Source: Saccharibacillus alkalitolerans
GTDB lineage: Bacteria; Bacillota; Bacilli; Paenibacillales; Paenibacillaceae
Length of the DNA: 64,000 nt
Direction of reading: 5' to 3'
Assembly: GCF_011090185.1 (NCBI RefSeq)
Contig: NZ_JAAFGS010000004.1
Coordinates: 620,001 to 684,000 of the forward strand
Shown: positions 8,477-16,811 of the stretch, one piece after another
Numbering within the stretch: position 1 is the stretch's first letter
Layout: each line of letters starts with the position of its first letter
Made by a program: the position numbers and the translations under genes
Notes under the pieces: model-generated
Seen by the model: the letters and a program-made list of their open reading frames with translations, nothing else
What the model was told of the DNA's origin: nothing
Databases searched by the model: none

Positions 8477-9136
8477 ATGAAGGGATTCCTTGGTACGTTA
8501 ACAGATCCGAGACGATTGATCATCATGCTGGTCGGCAATATCTTTTTGGGCATGGGCATTAGCATTTTCAAATTATCCGGCTTGGGGAACGATCCTTTCA
8601 GCGGCATGGTGATGGCACTGGCGGATACGAGCGGGATCGCGTATGCCCGGTTTCTGATCCTGCTGAACCTGTCCTTGTTCGTGATCCAGCTTATTGCGGG
8701 ACGCCGGTTTATTGGAATCGGCACCGTTGTAAACGCTGTATTTCTCGGTTATATCGTTACGTTTTTCTATAACATCTGGATCGACATGCCGGGCGAGCCG
8801 CAGCTGCTGTGGCAGCGCGTAATCACGGTGGCGATCGGCGTCGTAATCTGCAGCTTCGGGGTATCCCTGTATCAGACTTCCAACGTCGGCATTGCGCCTT
8901 ATGACTGCCTGTCGCTGATCATGAGGGACCGCTTCCCGCGGGTCAGCTATTTCTGGCATCGTATGTTCACGGACGCTCTCTGCGCGCTGATCTGCTTCCT
9001 GTTCGGAGGCATTATCGGGCTGGGGACGCTGGTGTCCATGTTCGGGCTGGGGCCGATCATTCATTTCTTCAATGTGCATTTTGCGGAAAAAATCTTGGGT
9101 GAAAAACGGTTGGACGTAGAGACGGCAGGCCATTGA
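8477..9136 (+). CDS. YczE/YyaS/YitT family membrane protein
   Basis: A hydrophobic protein of 219 residues with about five to six membrane segments. The family signature includes GLGNDPFSGM near residue 40, SNVGIAPYDCLS near 140 and a final GLGTLVSMFGLGPIIHFF. Family members are integral membrane proteins of poorly known role; B. subtilis YczE supports lipopeptide production. A weak AGGACGG precedes the start. The GH120 gene begins 21 bases after its stop, so the two form an operon and a transport or sensing link to xylo-oligosaccharide is possible (inference only). Confidence 0.85.
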   Translation: MKGFLGTLTDPRRLIIMLVGNIFLGMGISIFKLSGLGNDPFSGMVMALADTSGIAYARFLILLNLSLFVIQLIAGRRFIGIGTVVNAVFLGYIVTFFYNIWIDMPGEPQLLWQRVITVAIGVVICSFGVSLYQTSNVGIAPYDCLSLIMRDRFPRVSYFWHRMFTDALCALICFLFGGIIGLGTLVSMFGLGPIIHFFNVHFAEKILGEKRLDVETAGH

Positions 9137-9157
9137 AAATTCGGACGGGGTGAGATT

Positions 9158-11182
9158 ATGGAATATCATGTATCTACGCAGGGAAACGATCGAAACAACG
9201 GAACGGCGGATCAGCCGCTTCGTACCCTCTCGCGCGCTGCCGCTCAGGCCGTGGCCGGCGATACGGTGATCGTGCATGCCGGAGTCTACAGGGAATGGGT
9301 GAACCCGGCTAACGGAGGAACAGCGGAACATCGCATCGTGTATCGCTCCGCTGGAGACGGCGAAGTCGTGATTACGGGAGCCGAACGGATTACCGACTGG
9401 CAGTCGGAAGGCAATCAGGTTTGGAGCACGGAAGTGCCCAATTCTATGTTCTCGGTGCGTAATCCTTATGAAACGGAGCTGAGCGGAGATTGGTTGTTCG
9501 ACGGCCCGCTCACGGTTCATCTCGGCGATGTGTATTTGGACGGCAAATCTTTATATGAAGTCGACAATATTGAAAACGTTCACAAGCCTGAGGTTTGGCC
9601 CGAAGCCCAATATCCCGAAGATTCCTTGTTAAAATGGCATGCCGAAGTCGGGTCTGCGACGACGAAGATCCGGGCCAATTTCGGCGGCAAAGACCCTCGT
9701 CAAGAAAACGTAGAGATCAATGTGCGGCCCTACTGCTTCTGGCCCGAGAAACCGGGACTGAACTACATAACCGTAAGCGGATTCACGCTTCGTCAAGCTT
9801 CTCCGCAGTGGGCACCGCCGACGGATTTTCAGGAAGGCCTGATCGGACCGCACTGGAGCAAAGGCTGGATTATCGAAAACAACATCATCTGCGAGTCCAA
9901 ATCCGTAGGCATCAGTCTCGGAACCGAAATCGGTACCGGTCACGGCAGTCCTGAAGAGAAGCGCAGCAAAGGCGGCACGCAGCGCGAGCAGGAAGTCATT
10001 TTACGGGCGCTGCGCCGTGGTTGGCATCAGAATCGGATCGGCGGTCATCTCGTGCGAGGCAACGTGATCCATGACTGCGAGCAGGCCGGCATTGTCGGTC
10101 ATATGGGCGGAGCCTTCAGCCGTATCGAGCGGAACCGAATCTACAATATCCACCACAAAAGGCTTAGACACGGCGCCGAAGTCGCGGGCATCAAGCTGCA
10201 TGCGGCGCTGGATACGCAAATTAGCGAAAACGTGATCTACAGCTGCTACCGCGGGCTGTGGCTCGACTGGCAGGCGCAGGGGACGCGGATCGACCGCAAT
10301 GTCTTTTTCGACAATCTGTCCGAAGACCTGTTCGTCGAAGTGTGCCACGGGCCGTATCTGGTAGATCACAACCTGTTCCTTTCTCCGATGAATTTCCGGA
10401 ATATGGCGCAGGGCGGCGCGTTTGCTCATAACTTGTTCGCGGGCCGATTCGTCGTGCGTTCCGAGATTACACGGACCACGCCTTACCATTTCCCTCACGA
10501 GACGGCGATGGCCGGATACTCCAATATTACGGGCGGCGACGACCGATACTACAACAATATTTTTCTCGGCGACAACGACGAGCGGCAGGAACCTGTGCCG
10601 ATTACTTTCTTCGAGCATCTTCCGCTTAAACCAAGGGATGAAGCGGACAAGGACGGAAAAACGGTCATGGACGGCGTGCCGGACGATTCCGTGTGCTATC
10701 TGCATCCTGTCGGACTGGGCGGCTACGACAAACACCCGAATTTCAAAGACAAGAGATGGTGGGAATATACCCAGGAGGAACTTGCGGAGCTTGGCGATGC
10801 CGCGAAAGACTTCTTTATCGGCAATGCCGTTCTCCCGGTCGCGATGGGCGGAAACGTGTTTCTTCGCCATGCGGTGCCGAGCCGGCACGAATCCGAAGCG
10901 AAGGTCTACGCGCAGCAGGGAATCGCGTTCGAGGTCGATCCTTTGCGGGGTAAAGTGCGCGTTCGGATCGAAGAGCCAGAACGGCTTCGGGAAGCCTCGA
11001 CGATGACGGTGACCACGGATCGGCTGGGCAAGACGTATCACGCGGATATGCATTACGAGGAGCCGGACAGCGCGCCTTATCGGCTCGACACCGACTTTTT
11101 CGGGAACCGTAGAGCGGACGGAAAAGTGACGGCGGGGCCGTTCGAGTTGAACGAAAAAGGTACGGCGGAGTTTGAGATTTGA
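9158..11182 (+). CDS. GH120 beta-xylosidase, right-handed beta-helix
   Basis: A 674-residue protein with no signal peptide, so intracellular. The N-terminus (MEYHVSTQGNDRNNGT, then AGDTVIVHAGVYREWV) and the repeated N-x-I-x-x beta-helix rungs match GH120 enzymes such as Thermoanaerobacterium XylC. Its two catalytic motifs are present: Asp370 in GLWLDWQAQGT (nucleophile) and Glu394 in LFVEVCHGP (acid/base). These enzymes cut xylose from the non-reducing end of xylo-oligosaccharides. The start follows GGGGTGAG. It is co-transcribed with the membrane protein just upstream. Confidence in the family is high; the family residue assignments are from memory. Confidence 0.88.
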   Translation: MEYHVSTQGNDRNNGTADQPLRTLSRAAAQAVAGDTVIVHAGVYREWVNPANGGTAEHRIVYRSAGDGEVVITGAERITDWQSEGNQVWSTEVPNSMFSVRNPYETELSGDWLFDGPLTVHLGDVYLDGKSLYEVDNIENVHKPEVWPEAQYPEDSLLKWHAEVGSATTKIRANFGGKDPRQENVEINVRPYCFWPEKPGLNYITVSGFTLRQASPQWAPPTDFQEGLIGPHWSKGWIIENNIICESKSVGISLGTEIGTGHGSPEEKRSKGGTQREQEVILRALRRGWHQNRIGGHLVRGNVIHDCEQAGIVGHMGGAFSRIERNRIYNIHHKRLRHGAEVAGIKLHAALDTQISENVIYSCYRGLWLDWQAQGTRIDRNVFFDNLSEDLFVEVCHGPYLVDHNLFLSPMNFRNMAQGGAFAHNLFAGRFVVRSEITRTTPYHFPHETAMAGYSNITGGDDRYYNNIFLGDNDERQEPVPITFFEHLPLKPRDEADKDGKTVMDGVPDDSVCYLHPVGLGGYDKHPNFKDKRWWEYTQEELAELGDAAKDFFIGNAVLPVAMGGNVFLRHAVPSRHESEAKVYAQQGIAFEVDPLRGKVRVRIEEPERLREASTMTVTTDRLGKTYHADMHYEEPDSAPYRLDTDFFGNRRADGKVTAGPFELNEKGTAEFEI

Positions 11183-11214
11183 GGTTGGGTCGTGGCGCAT
11201 GAAGCGCAAAATCG

Positions 11215-11240
11215 AAGGACACCCGGTAGGGTGCCCTTTC
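11215..11240 (+). terminator. Intrinsic terminator after the xylosidase gene
   Basis: A ten-base stem (11215-11224 with 11229-11238, one mismatch) with a four-base loop, followed by a short T-rich run. Confidence 0.65.
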
Positions 11241-11344
11241 ATTTGTGGGGAAATCCCAACGCAGCTAGAAGCAAGGCAGCCGAGGCAGCAAGCTGATTTC
11301 GAAAGAACTGCGTTCGAGGAAGCTTACGAAGAAGAGGAGTTTCG

Positions 11345-11539
11345 CTAACGGATCGTAGATTCCTTAGATGCGAAAAATCACCCTTTTCGAAATTCTAACG
11401 GAACGTAGATTCCTTAGCCGTCCGATTCGCTTCTTTTTCGGTCAAAAAAAACGCCTGTTTTTATTCTAAGCGTCACCTCGTTCCGTTAGGATTCTAAAAC
11501 CGCCACAAATGCCCGCTAAGCGTCACCTCGTTCCGTTAG
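11345..11539. repeat. Four-copy intergenic repeat, CTAACGGAACG...CTTAG
   Basis: Two direct copies of about 23 bases (11345-11367, 11395-11417; one difference) start 50 bases apart. Two identical 24-base copies (11466-11489, 11516-11539), also 50 apart, run in the opposite orientation. Read on one strand, all share CTAACGGA(A)CG at one end and CTTAG at the other. There is no gene between 11183 and 11561; 11260-11344 is A/G-rich sequence without a recognised feature. Confidence 0.85.
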
Positions 11540-11561
11540 AAATCGGTGGTCGATGATCCGT

Positions 11562-11963
11562 CTACCGGTCTCCGAACCGTTCGATCGCGGCTTCGCTCGC
11601 AGGCTCGAACAGATTCACCAGATTGCCGTCCGGATCGCGGAACAGCATGGAACGATTCCCCCACGGCATCGTGGTCGGTTCCTGCACCCATTGATCGACC
11701 CACGGCTTCAGACGCGCGTATTCCGCTTCGATATTCTCTACGCGAAGCTCAATGATCACCGTGCGATTGGAGGCTGCGACTACGGAATCGGCTCCGAACA
11801 GCTGCGCGGTCTGGGAATGGCCGATCGCCAGCGTGCCCGAAGGCAGGACGATCTCGGCAAATACGGGCGCGGGCCGCTCCGCCGCGATTCCCGTGACCTT
11901 TTCGTAAAACTCGACCAGACGATCCACATCGTCCGTGATGATACGTACAGACGCGAAATTCAT
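11562..11963 (-). CDS. VOC family (glyoxalase/dioxygenase fold) protein
   Basis: A single-domain VOC protein of 133 residues. It shows paired beta-alpha-beta-beta-beta units, starting FASVRIITDDVDRLVEFYEKVTG and ending with FRDPDGNLVNLFEP, which carries the usual metal-ligand Glu. The family includes glyoxalases, fosfomycin-resistance enzymes and dioxygenases; nothing here fixes the reaction. AGAGAGGATG precedes the start. It is transcribed alone, divergently from the attenuator-controlled gene at 12194. Confidence 0.85.
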   Translation of the reverse strand: MNFASVRIITDDVDRLVEFYEKVTGIAAERPAPVFAEIVLPSGTLAIGHSQTAQLFGADSVVAASNRTVIIELRVENIEAEYARLKPWVDQWVQEPTTMPWGNRSMLFRDPDGNLVNLFEPASEAAIERFGDR

Positions 11964-12014
11964 AAACGATCATCCTCTCTGCAATTTACGGATAAGCGAT
12001 GTAAGCTGCAGGAA

Positions 12015-12043
12015 TTGCAATTTACCTACGCGTCATGTAGAAT
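12015..12043 (+). promoter_or_regulatory. Sigma-A-type promoter for the leader ORF and UMP kinase gene
   Basis: TTGCAA (12015-12020), a 17-base spacer and TAGAAT (12038-12043). It lies about 30 bases before the SD of the leader ORF. TGCAATTTAC occurs at 11980-11989 and again at 12016-12025, which may be relevant to control. Confidence 0.55.
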
Positions 12044-12076
12044 AACTCGATGGAAAAAATAGAGAGGAGTGGAGAT

Positions 12077-12166
12077 ATGAGTCGGAAGCGGCAGGTGTAC
12101 ATTCGGTCGACTGACATTATTTCATATTTCCACTCTATTCGGACACTAAAGCATTTTATGCTTTAG
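12077..12166 (+). CDS. Putative leader peptide (29 residues)
   Basis: An ATG preceded by GAGAGGAGTGGAGA opens a 29-codon frame beginning MSRKRQVYIR and ending in TAG at 12164-12166. The stop codon falls inside the 3' arm of the intrinsic terminator at 12143-12169, so a ribosome finishing this frame would cover the hairpin. This is the classic layout of translation-coupled attenuation. The peptide is basic and matches no family known to me. That it is translated is an inference from the SD and geometry. Confidence 0.6.
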   Translation: MSRKRQVYIRSTDIISYFHSIRTLKHFML

Positions 12167-12179
12167 TGTTTTTATTTTA
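12143..12179 (+). terminator. Attenuator hairpin upstream of the UMP kinase gene
   Basis: A perfect 12-base stem (12143-12154 with 12158-12169), three-base loop, then TTTTTATTTT. No plus-strand gene other than the leader ORF lies upstream, and there is no T-run on the minus side, so it acts inside the leader of the next gene. Confidence 0.85.
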
Positions 12180-12193
12180 TGGAGGTGTAATCC

Positions 12194-12931
12194 TTGTTGA
12201 GGTACAAAAGGGTGCTCGTTAAGTTAAGCGGCGGAGCCGTGGCCGGAAGCTCTGAATTCGGTTTCGAACCCGAAAGATTGGAGCATATTGCGCATGAGAT
12301 TAGTTCGATCGTAAACTCGGGCGTCGAGGTGTCGTTGGTCATAGGCGGAGGCAACATTTTCAGAGGGAATATGGCGGAAAGTTGGGGGATCGAAAGAGCA
12401 GAAGCGGATAATATCGGGACGCTTGCCACCGTAATCAATAGTCTTATGCTCCGCGGAGTTCTTAAAGCCAAGACCCAAAAGGAAGTACGGGTCATGACGG
12501 CCATACCTACGACTTCGGTTGCGGAACCCTACATACGTCTAAGAGCCATCCACCATCTGGAGAAAGGGTATATCGTCATTTTTGCAGGCGGGAACGGTCA
12601 ACCTTACGTTACGACAGACTACCCTTCCGTACAAAGAGCCATCGAGGTGAACTGTGACGCTTTATTGGTCGCAAAACAAGGCGTGGACGGCGTTTTTAAC
12701 GCAGATCCTAAATTCGATAAAGAAGCAAGGAAATTTCGCTCTCTCCATTACAACGACGTTTTGCAGCGCGACTTGAAGGTCATGGACCAATCCGCTTTTA
12801 TCTTGGCAAGGGACTACAATCTGCCTATGCATGTATTCAATTTCGATCAACCGGGCTCGATGAAAGAGATTTGCGAAGGCAAAAATAACGGTACGATCAT
12901 CAGCGGCGAATCCGCTTTAGAGTTGGAATGA
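12194..12931 (+). CDS. UMP kinase paralogue (PyrH-like)
   Basis: A 245-residue amino-acid-kinase-fold protein close to bacterial UMP kinase, which makes UDP from UMP and ATP. Matching blocks are YKRVLVKLSGG, VIGGGNIFRG, LATVINSLMLRG, VAEPYIRLRAIHHLEKG, FAGGNGQPYVTTD, VDGVFNADP and NGTIISGE. Differences from housekeeping PyrH include KLSGG for KLSGE and TTDYPSVQRA for the usual TTDTAA. The genome's main pyrH is expected beside tsf and frr, so this stand-alone copy is probably a paralogue. The start is TTG at 12194 or 12197 after GGAGG. GC is lower than the surroundings, which suggests transfer. It sits behind a leader-ORF/terminator unit. Confidence 0.82.
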   Translation: MLRYKRVLVKLSGGAVAGSSEFGFEPERLEHIAHEISSIVNSGVEVSLVIGGGNIFRGNMAESWGIERAEADNIGTLATVINSLMLRGVLKAKTQKEVRVMTAIPTTSVAEPYIRLRAIHHLEKGYIVIFAGGNGQPYVTTDYPSVQRAIEVNCDALLVAKQGVDGVFNADPKFDKEARKFRSLHYNDVLQRDLKVMDQSAFILARDYNLPMHVFNFDQPGSMKEICEGKNNGTIISGESALELE

Positions 12932-12968
12932 CGCCGTATCGGAGAAACAAGCCGGCAAAGGAGTTATG

Positions 12969-13976
12969 ATGGACAACGGATTTCGAATCGATACAGAGGA
13001 CAATCGGCGTCAAACGCTGAAGGAATTGAAGCAGGCGGCACTCGGCGCGTTAGCTGAATACGAAGTCGACTGGCATTCTATTCACTTTATTCAATTATCC
13101 GAACACGGCACTTTTCGCATCGAATGCGACGAGGGCGATAAATTTCTGCTGCGCATTCACTCGGGGAACAAGCCGCGCGAATCTACCCTCTCGGAATTGG
13201 AATAGTTGTCGGCACTGAAAAGCAAAAACGTCGCCTTGTCCGAACCTGCTGCGAACCGAACAGGCGTATTCATTACGGATGCGGCATCGAACGGCAAGCA
13301 GCATTTTTACGCGACTTTGCTCAAATGGACGGAAGGCGATTTTTTAGGAAGAGGGGAACATACCGAAGAGTCTCTCCGGAAAATGGGCGCGATGATGGCT
13401 AACATTCACGAGGCCAGTCTGGACTTTAGTCCGTCTGCCGGCTTTTCCCGCCCTACTTGGGGCATCCCGAGCTTTCAGCGGGACTGGGAGCATCTGCGGG
13501 CGCATCGCCGGTCCTTCATTTCGGATCGAGATTTCGAGTTATATGTCTCGGCCTTCGCCAAAGCGATCGCACATATCGAAACGTTCAGCATCGATAAACA
13601 GAACTACGGGATCATCCATGCGGACCTGCATATCGGCAATATCGTTTTTCAGCAGAACGAACCTTATCCGATCGATTTCGGCAGATGCGGGTTCGGCTAT
13701 CATCTTTACGACATCGCTCAGGCGATTATGGGGCTGCAGCCGCCGCAAAGAACTTTTTTCATCGAAGGCTATAACAAGGTTAGGCAGTTGGAAGACGACG
13801 CTTTTTCGAAAATCGAGAGCTTTCTGATCATCGCGATCATCGAATCGTACAGCTTCTATGCGGAGAGCGGCGCGGATACGGAAATGTTGATTGAAGATCA
13901 GCCTTTCGCGCAGGCGATATTAAAGGCCTATTTGAAGGGCACGCCATTTTTGTTCGAGCAGCCTGAGCTTTCTTGA
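12969..13976 (+). pseudogene. APH-type phosphotransferase gene with in-frame amber stop
   Basis: One continuous frame is split by TAG at 13203-13205. The first part (79 codons) holds the N-lobe with GTFRIECDEGDKFLLRIH; the second (256 codons) holds the C-lobe with the catalytic HADLHIGNIVF and metal-binding PIDFGRCGFG. The family usually has a Trp at the stop position (E-W-L-x-AL), so a single TGG to TAG change explains it. Such enzymes phosphorylate small molecules (aminoglycosides, choline, homoserine-like substrates). AAAGGAG precedes the start. It lies 37 bases after the UMP-kinase-like gene, probably as its operon partner. Suppression or a sequencing error remains possible. Confidence 0.85.
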
Positions 13977-13991
13977 CCGATTTATCACCAA

Positions 13992-14037
13992 AAACGCCCG
14001 GTCTACCGATTCTCGGGAATCGGTAAACAGGGCGTTT
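13992..14037. terminator. Bidirectional terminator
   Basis: AAACGCCC (13992-13999) pairs with 14030-14037, and an inner arm TACCGATT pairs with AATCGGTA, between the convergent phosphotransferase and aldehyde dehydrogenase genes. Confidence 0.8.
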
Positions 14038-14093
14038 ATTTAGCATCCATCCCCACCGTCAACAGCAGGATTCCCGCACAGCTTCTCTGCCGT

Positions 14094-15584
14094 TTATTCC
14101 GGGATATAAGGAAGATCAAGCATCTTCGGAATATTGATTACATGCTGCTCGGTATACGTGCGGATGCCTTCGGTGCCGTATTCGCGGCCGATTCCGGACT
14201 GCTTGAAGCCGCCGAACGGGAAACGAACGTCCAGCCCCTGCACGGCAGCGGTATTGATCATGGTCGTTCCGGCTTCAAGCTGACGCGCCACGGCAATCGC
14301 CTCGTCTTCCGCTCCCCACACCGAACTCGTCAATCCGTAGATGCTTTCGTTATGAAGCTCGATCGCCTGCTCTACATCGTCGAAAGGCAGAATCGGAACC
14401 GTAGGGCCGAACTGTTCTTCCACGACGATCCGATCATGCTCGTCGCAGCCCAGAACTAGCGTAGGCTGGAGGTAATAGCCTTGGTCGAACTGCTGCTGAT
14501 CCAGAATTCTTCCGAGCGGAATGACTTTAGCGCCGCGCTGCTTCGCGTCTTCGACCAGACCGGTCACGTACTCTTTCTGCTTCACGTTGTTGACCGGGCC
14601 TACCGTCGTCTCGGGATTGAACGGATCGCCGATCCGAATCCAACGATTGGCCGCCTCGATATATTTTTCCACGAATTGATCATAGATCGAACGGTGGACG
14701 TACACGCGCTTGGCGATCATGCAGATCTGACCGGTCGTCAAGAAGTTGGACACGACGATCCGGCGCATCGCGCGCTCGTCGTTCACGTCGAAGCTTTCCA
14801 AGAAGATCGCCGCGTCGTTGCCGCCAAGCTCCAGCGTCATATCTTTGATCGTGTCCGAAGCCGCTTTGATAATATGCTTGGCCGTTTCGGTTCCGCCGGT
14901 AAAAGCGATCTTCGTGACGCGGGGATTCGTCGTCAGTTCAACACCCACATCCGCCCCGCCATGCACCACGTTGATCACGCCGGCCGGGAACTCGCTCGCG
15001 ATAATCTCCGCCACCTTCGCTGCCGCAAGCGGCGCGTACGGACTCGGCTTCAGCACGATCGCGTTGCCCGCCAGCAGAGCCGGAGCGATCTTGATCGTCG
15101 ACAGCGCAATCGGATAGTTCCACGGGCTAATCGCCGCGACCACGCCGATCGGATCGTAAGACAGAATCGTTTTCCCGTGATCGTGCTCCTGAACTTCGGC
15201 TTGGAGAGCCGCTGCCGCTTCATTGCAGGCGAACTCCATCCACATCAACGATACGTAAATCTCGCCGTGCGCGTCATACAGCGGCTTGCCGTGCTCTCGG
15301 GACAGCAGATTCACGATCTCGCTTTCGGCCGCACGGATCTTCTCGATCGCTTTGCGCATTCTGGTCACGCGTTCCGCGATATCGGTTTTTTTCCACGTTT
15401 TAAAAGCTTCCGCCGCCGCTTCGATCGCTTCGACCGCTTGTTCCTTCGTCGTGACCGGGAAGTAGCCCACGATTTCGCTCGGATTGGCCGGATTCTCTTT
15501 GGCTGACTGGGAAAGGGACTTCGTGTTCTGTCCGTTAATCAACGCTTCAACAATAACGGCTTCTTGGCCGGCTTGAATGGTCAT
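14094..15584 (-). CDS. Aldehyde dehydrogenase family protein (succinate-semialdehyde type)
   Basis: A cytosolic NAD(P)-dependent aldehyde dehydrogenase of 496 residues. It contains the SPWNYPIALSTIKIAPALLAGN block, the nucleotide-binding TGGTETA segment, the general-base Glu in LELGGND, and the catalytic Cys in TTGQICMIAKR. The start at 15584 is favoured by AAGGGG eight bases upstream; an ATG two codons earlier is too near the SD, and a longer frame overlaps the upstream gene. It most resembles succinate-semialdehyde or related dehydrogenases; the substrate is not certain. It follows the MetE-like gene by about 29 bases, so the two share an operon. Confidence 0.87.
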   Translation of the reverse strand: MTIQAGQEAVIVEALINGQNTKSLSQSAKENPANPSEIVGYFPVTTKEQAVEAIEAAAEAFKTWKKTDIAERVTRMRKAIEKIRAAESEIVNLLSREHGKPLYDAHGEIYVSLMWMEFACNEAAAALQAEVQEHDHGKTILSYDPIGVVAAISPWNYPIALSTIKIAPALLAGNAIVLKPSPYAPLAAAKVAEIIASEFPAGVINVVHGGADVGVELTTNPRVTKIAFTGGTETAKHIIKAASDTIKDMTLELGGNDAAIFLESFDVNDERAMRRIVVSNFLTTGQICMIAKRVYVHRSIYDQFVEKYIEAANRWIRIGDPFNPETTVGPVNNVKQKEYVTGLVEDAKQRGAKVIPLGRILDQQQFDQGYYLQPTLVLGCDEHDRIVVEEQFGPTVPILPFDDVEQAIELHNESIYGLTSSVWGAEDEAIAVARQLEAGTTMINTAAVQGLDVRFPFGGFKQSGIGREYGTEGIRTYTEQHVINIPKMLDLPYIPE

Positions 15585-15613
15585 CTTCATATCCCCTTCG
15601 TGATTTAGATGGA

Positions 15614-16699
15614 TTACGCCCACACTTCGTCCGCGATTTCCTTCACGTAACGCAGCTTGCGCCACTGCTCGTCTTCCGTCAAAATATTGCCTTCTTCCGT
15701 GGACGAGAATCCGCACTGCGGGCTGAGGCACAGCTGCTCCAGAGGAACATAGGTCGCCGCCTCCGCGATTCGGGCTTTGATTTGTTCTTTATCTTCCAAC
15801 TCGCCGGTCTTGGATGTGAGCAGACCGAGCACAATTTTCAGGTCTTTGCGGTTGACGTGCTTTAACGACTCGAAACTGCCCGAACGCTCATCGTCGAACT
15901 CCAGGAACAATCCGTCCACGTCCAGGCCGCCGAAGATCACTTCCGAAGCATAATCATAGCCGCCGGTCGAGAAATAGTTCGATTTATAGTTGCCGCGGCA
16001 GATATGCATCGTGACCACGAGGTCGGCCGGTTTGTTCGCCAACGATTCGTTGATCATGCGCTGCATCGTTTTTAACTCTTCCGCCGGTTCCAGGCCTTTG
16101 GCGCGCAGCTTGTCGTGGCCCGCTTCCGAGAAGAGGTCCGCCCAAGCGGTGTCGTCCAGCTGCAGGTATCGGCATCCCGCATCATAGAAAGCTTGAATCG
16201 CTTTCTGATACGCCGCGATCGTGTCCTGCAGGAACGCCTCACGGTCCGTATAAACGTTGGCGCCGTTCTCCAAGCGATACAGCAGCATGTTCGGACTCGG
16301 AACGGTCTGTTTCGCTATCGTCTCGCCTGCATGCTGCTGCACGAACTTGAAGTCTTCTAAGAAAGGATGATTCGAGAAATCGACTTTGCCGACCACGCGA
16401 ATGCCGCCTTTGCGCGTCTGCATATTGTGGAACTGCGGCCCGTCGATCTGCTCGTACAGCTCCACGCCGTCCAGACCGCCCAAGAAATCGAAATGCCACC
16501 AGCTTCTGCGCAGCTCGCCGTCCGTCACCGCGAGCACGCCGTTTTCCTTTTGTTTTTCGATGATGCGGATAATTTCTTGATCTTCCACCGCTCTTAATTG
16601 TTCATGCGTGATGCTGCCCGATTTATATTGTTCGCGCGCCTGCGTTAAGTTCGCCGGACGTAAAAAACTGCCTACATGGTCGTGTCGGAATGGGATCAT
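15614..16699 (-). CDS. Cobalamin-independent methionine synthase C-terminal-like protein (YxjG/YxjH type)
   Basis: A 361-residue protein matching the catalytic half of MetE, as in B. subtilis YxjG/YxjH. Zinc ligands are visible as His and Cys in VTMHICRGN and a C-terminal Cys in LSPQCGFSS. It opens with FRHDHVGSFLRP, the typical family N-terminus. AGAAGGAG sets the start at 16699. These proteins transfer methyl groups to homocysteine or related thiols in methionine recycling; the methyl donor is unsettled for this subfamily. It is the first gene of a pair with the aldehyde dehydrogenase. Confidence 0.87.
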   Translation of the reverse strand: MIPFRHDHVGSFLRPANLTQAREQYKSGSITHEQLRAVEDQEIIRIIEKQKENGVLAVTDGELRRSWWHFDFLGGLDGVELYEQIDGPQFHNMQTRKGGIRVVGKVDFSNHPFLEDFKFVQQHAGETIAKQTVPSPNMLLYRLENGANVYTDREAFLQDTIAAYQKAIQAFYDAGCRYLQLDDTAWADLFSEAGHDKLRAKGLEPAEELKTMQRMINESLANKPADLVVTMHICRGNYKSNYFSTGGYDYASEVIFGGLDVDGLFLEFDDERSGSFESLKHVNRKDLKIVLGLLTSKTGELEDKEQIKARIAEAATYVPLEQLCLSPQCGFSSTEEGNILTEDEQWRKLRYVKEIADEVWA

Positions 16700-16811
16700 A
16701 TCGCTTGCTCCTTCTGCCTTTTGGTTCCTATGAGTATAGCATGGGGGAGGAGGAGTCCGGTCATACGAAAAAAGCATGTCTAGTCATAGGGGTGGGCGAT
16801 AGCCGGGATAT

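Noticed and set aside
11345-11539. CRISPR array
   Set aside because: The repeats are regularly spaced but occur in two orientations, number only four, and no cas genes are near.
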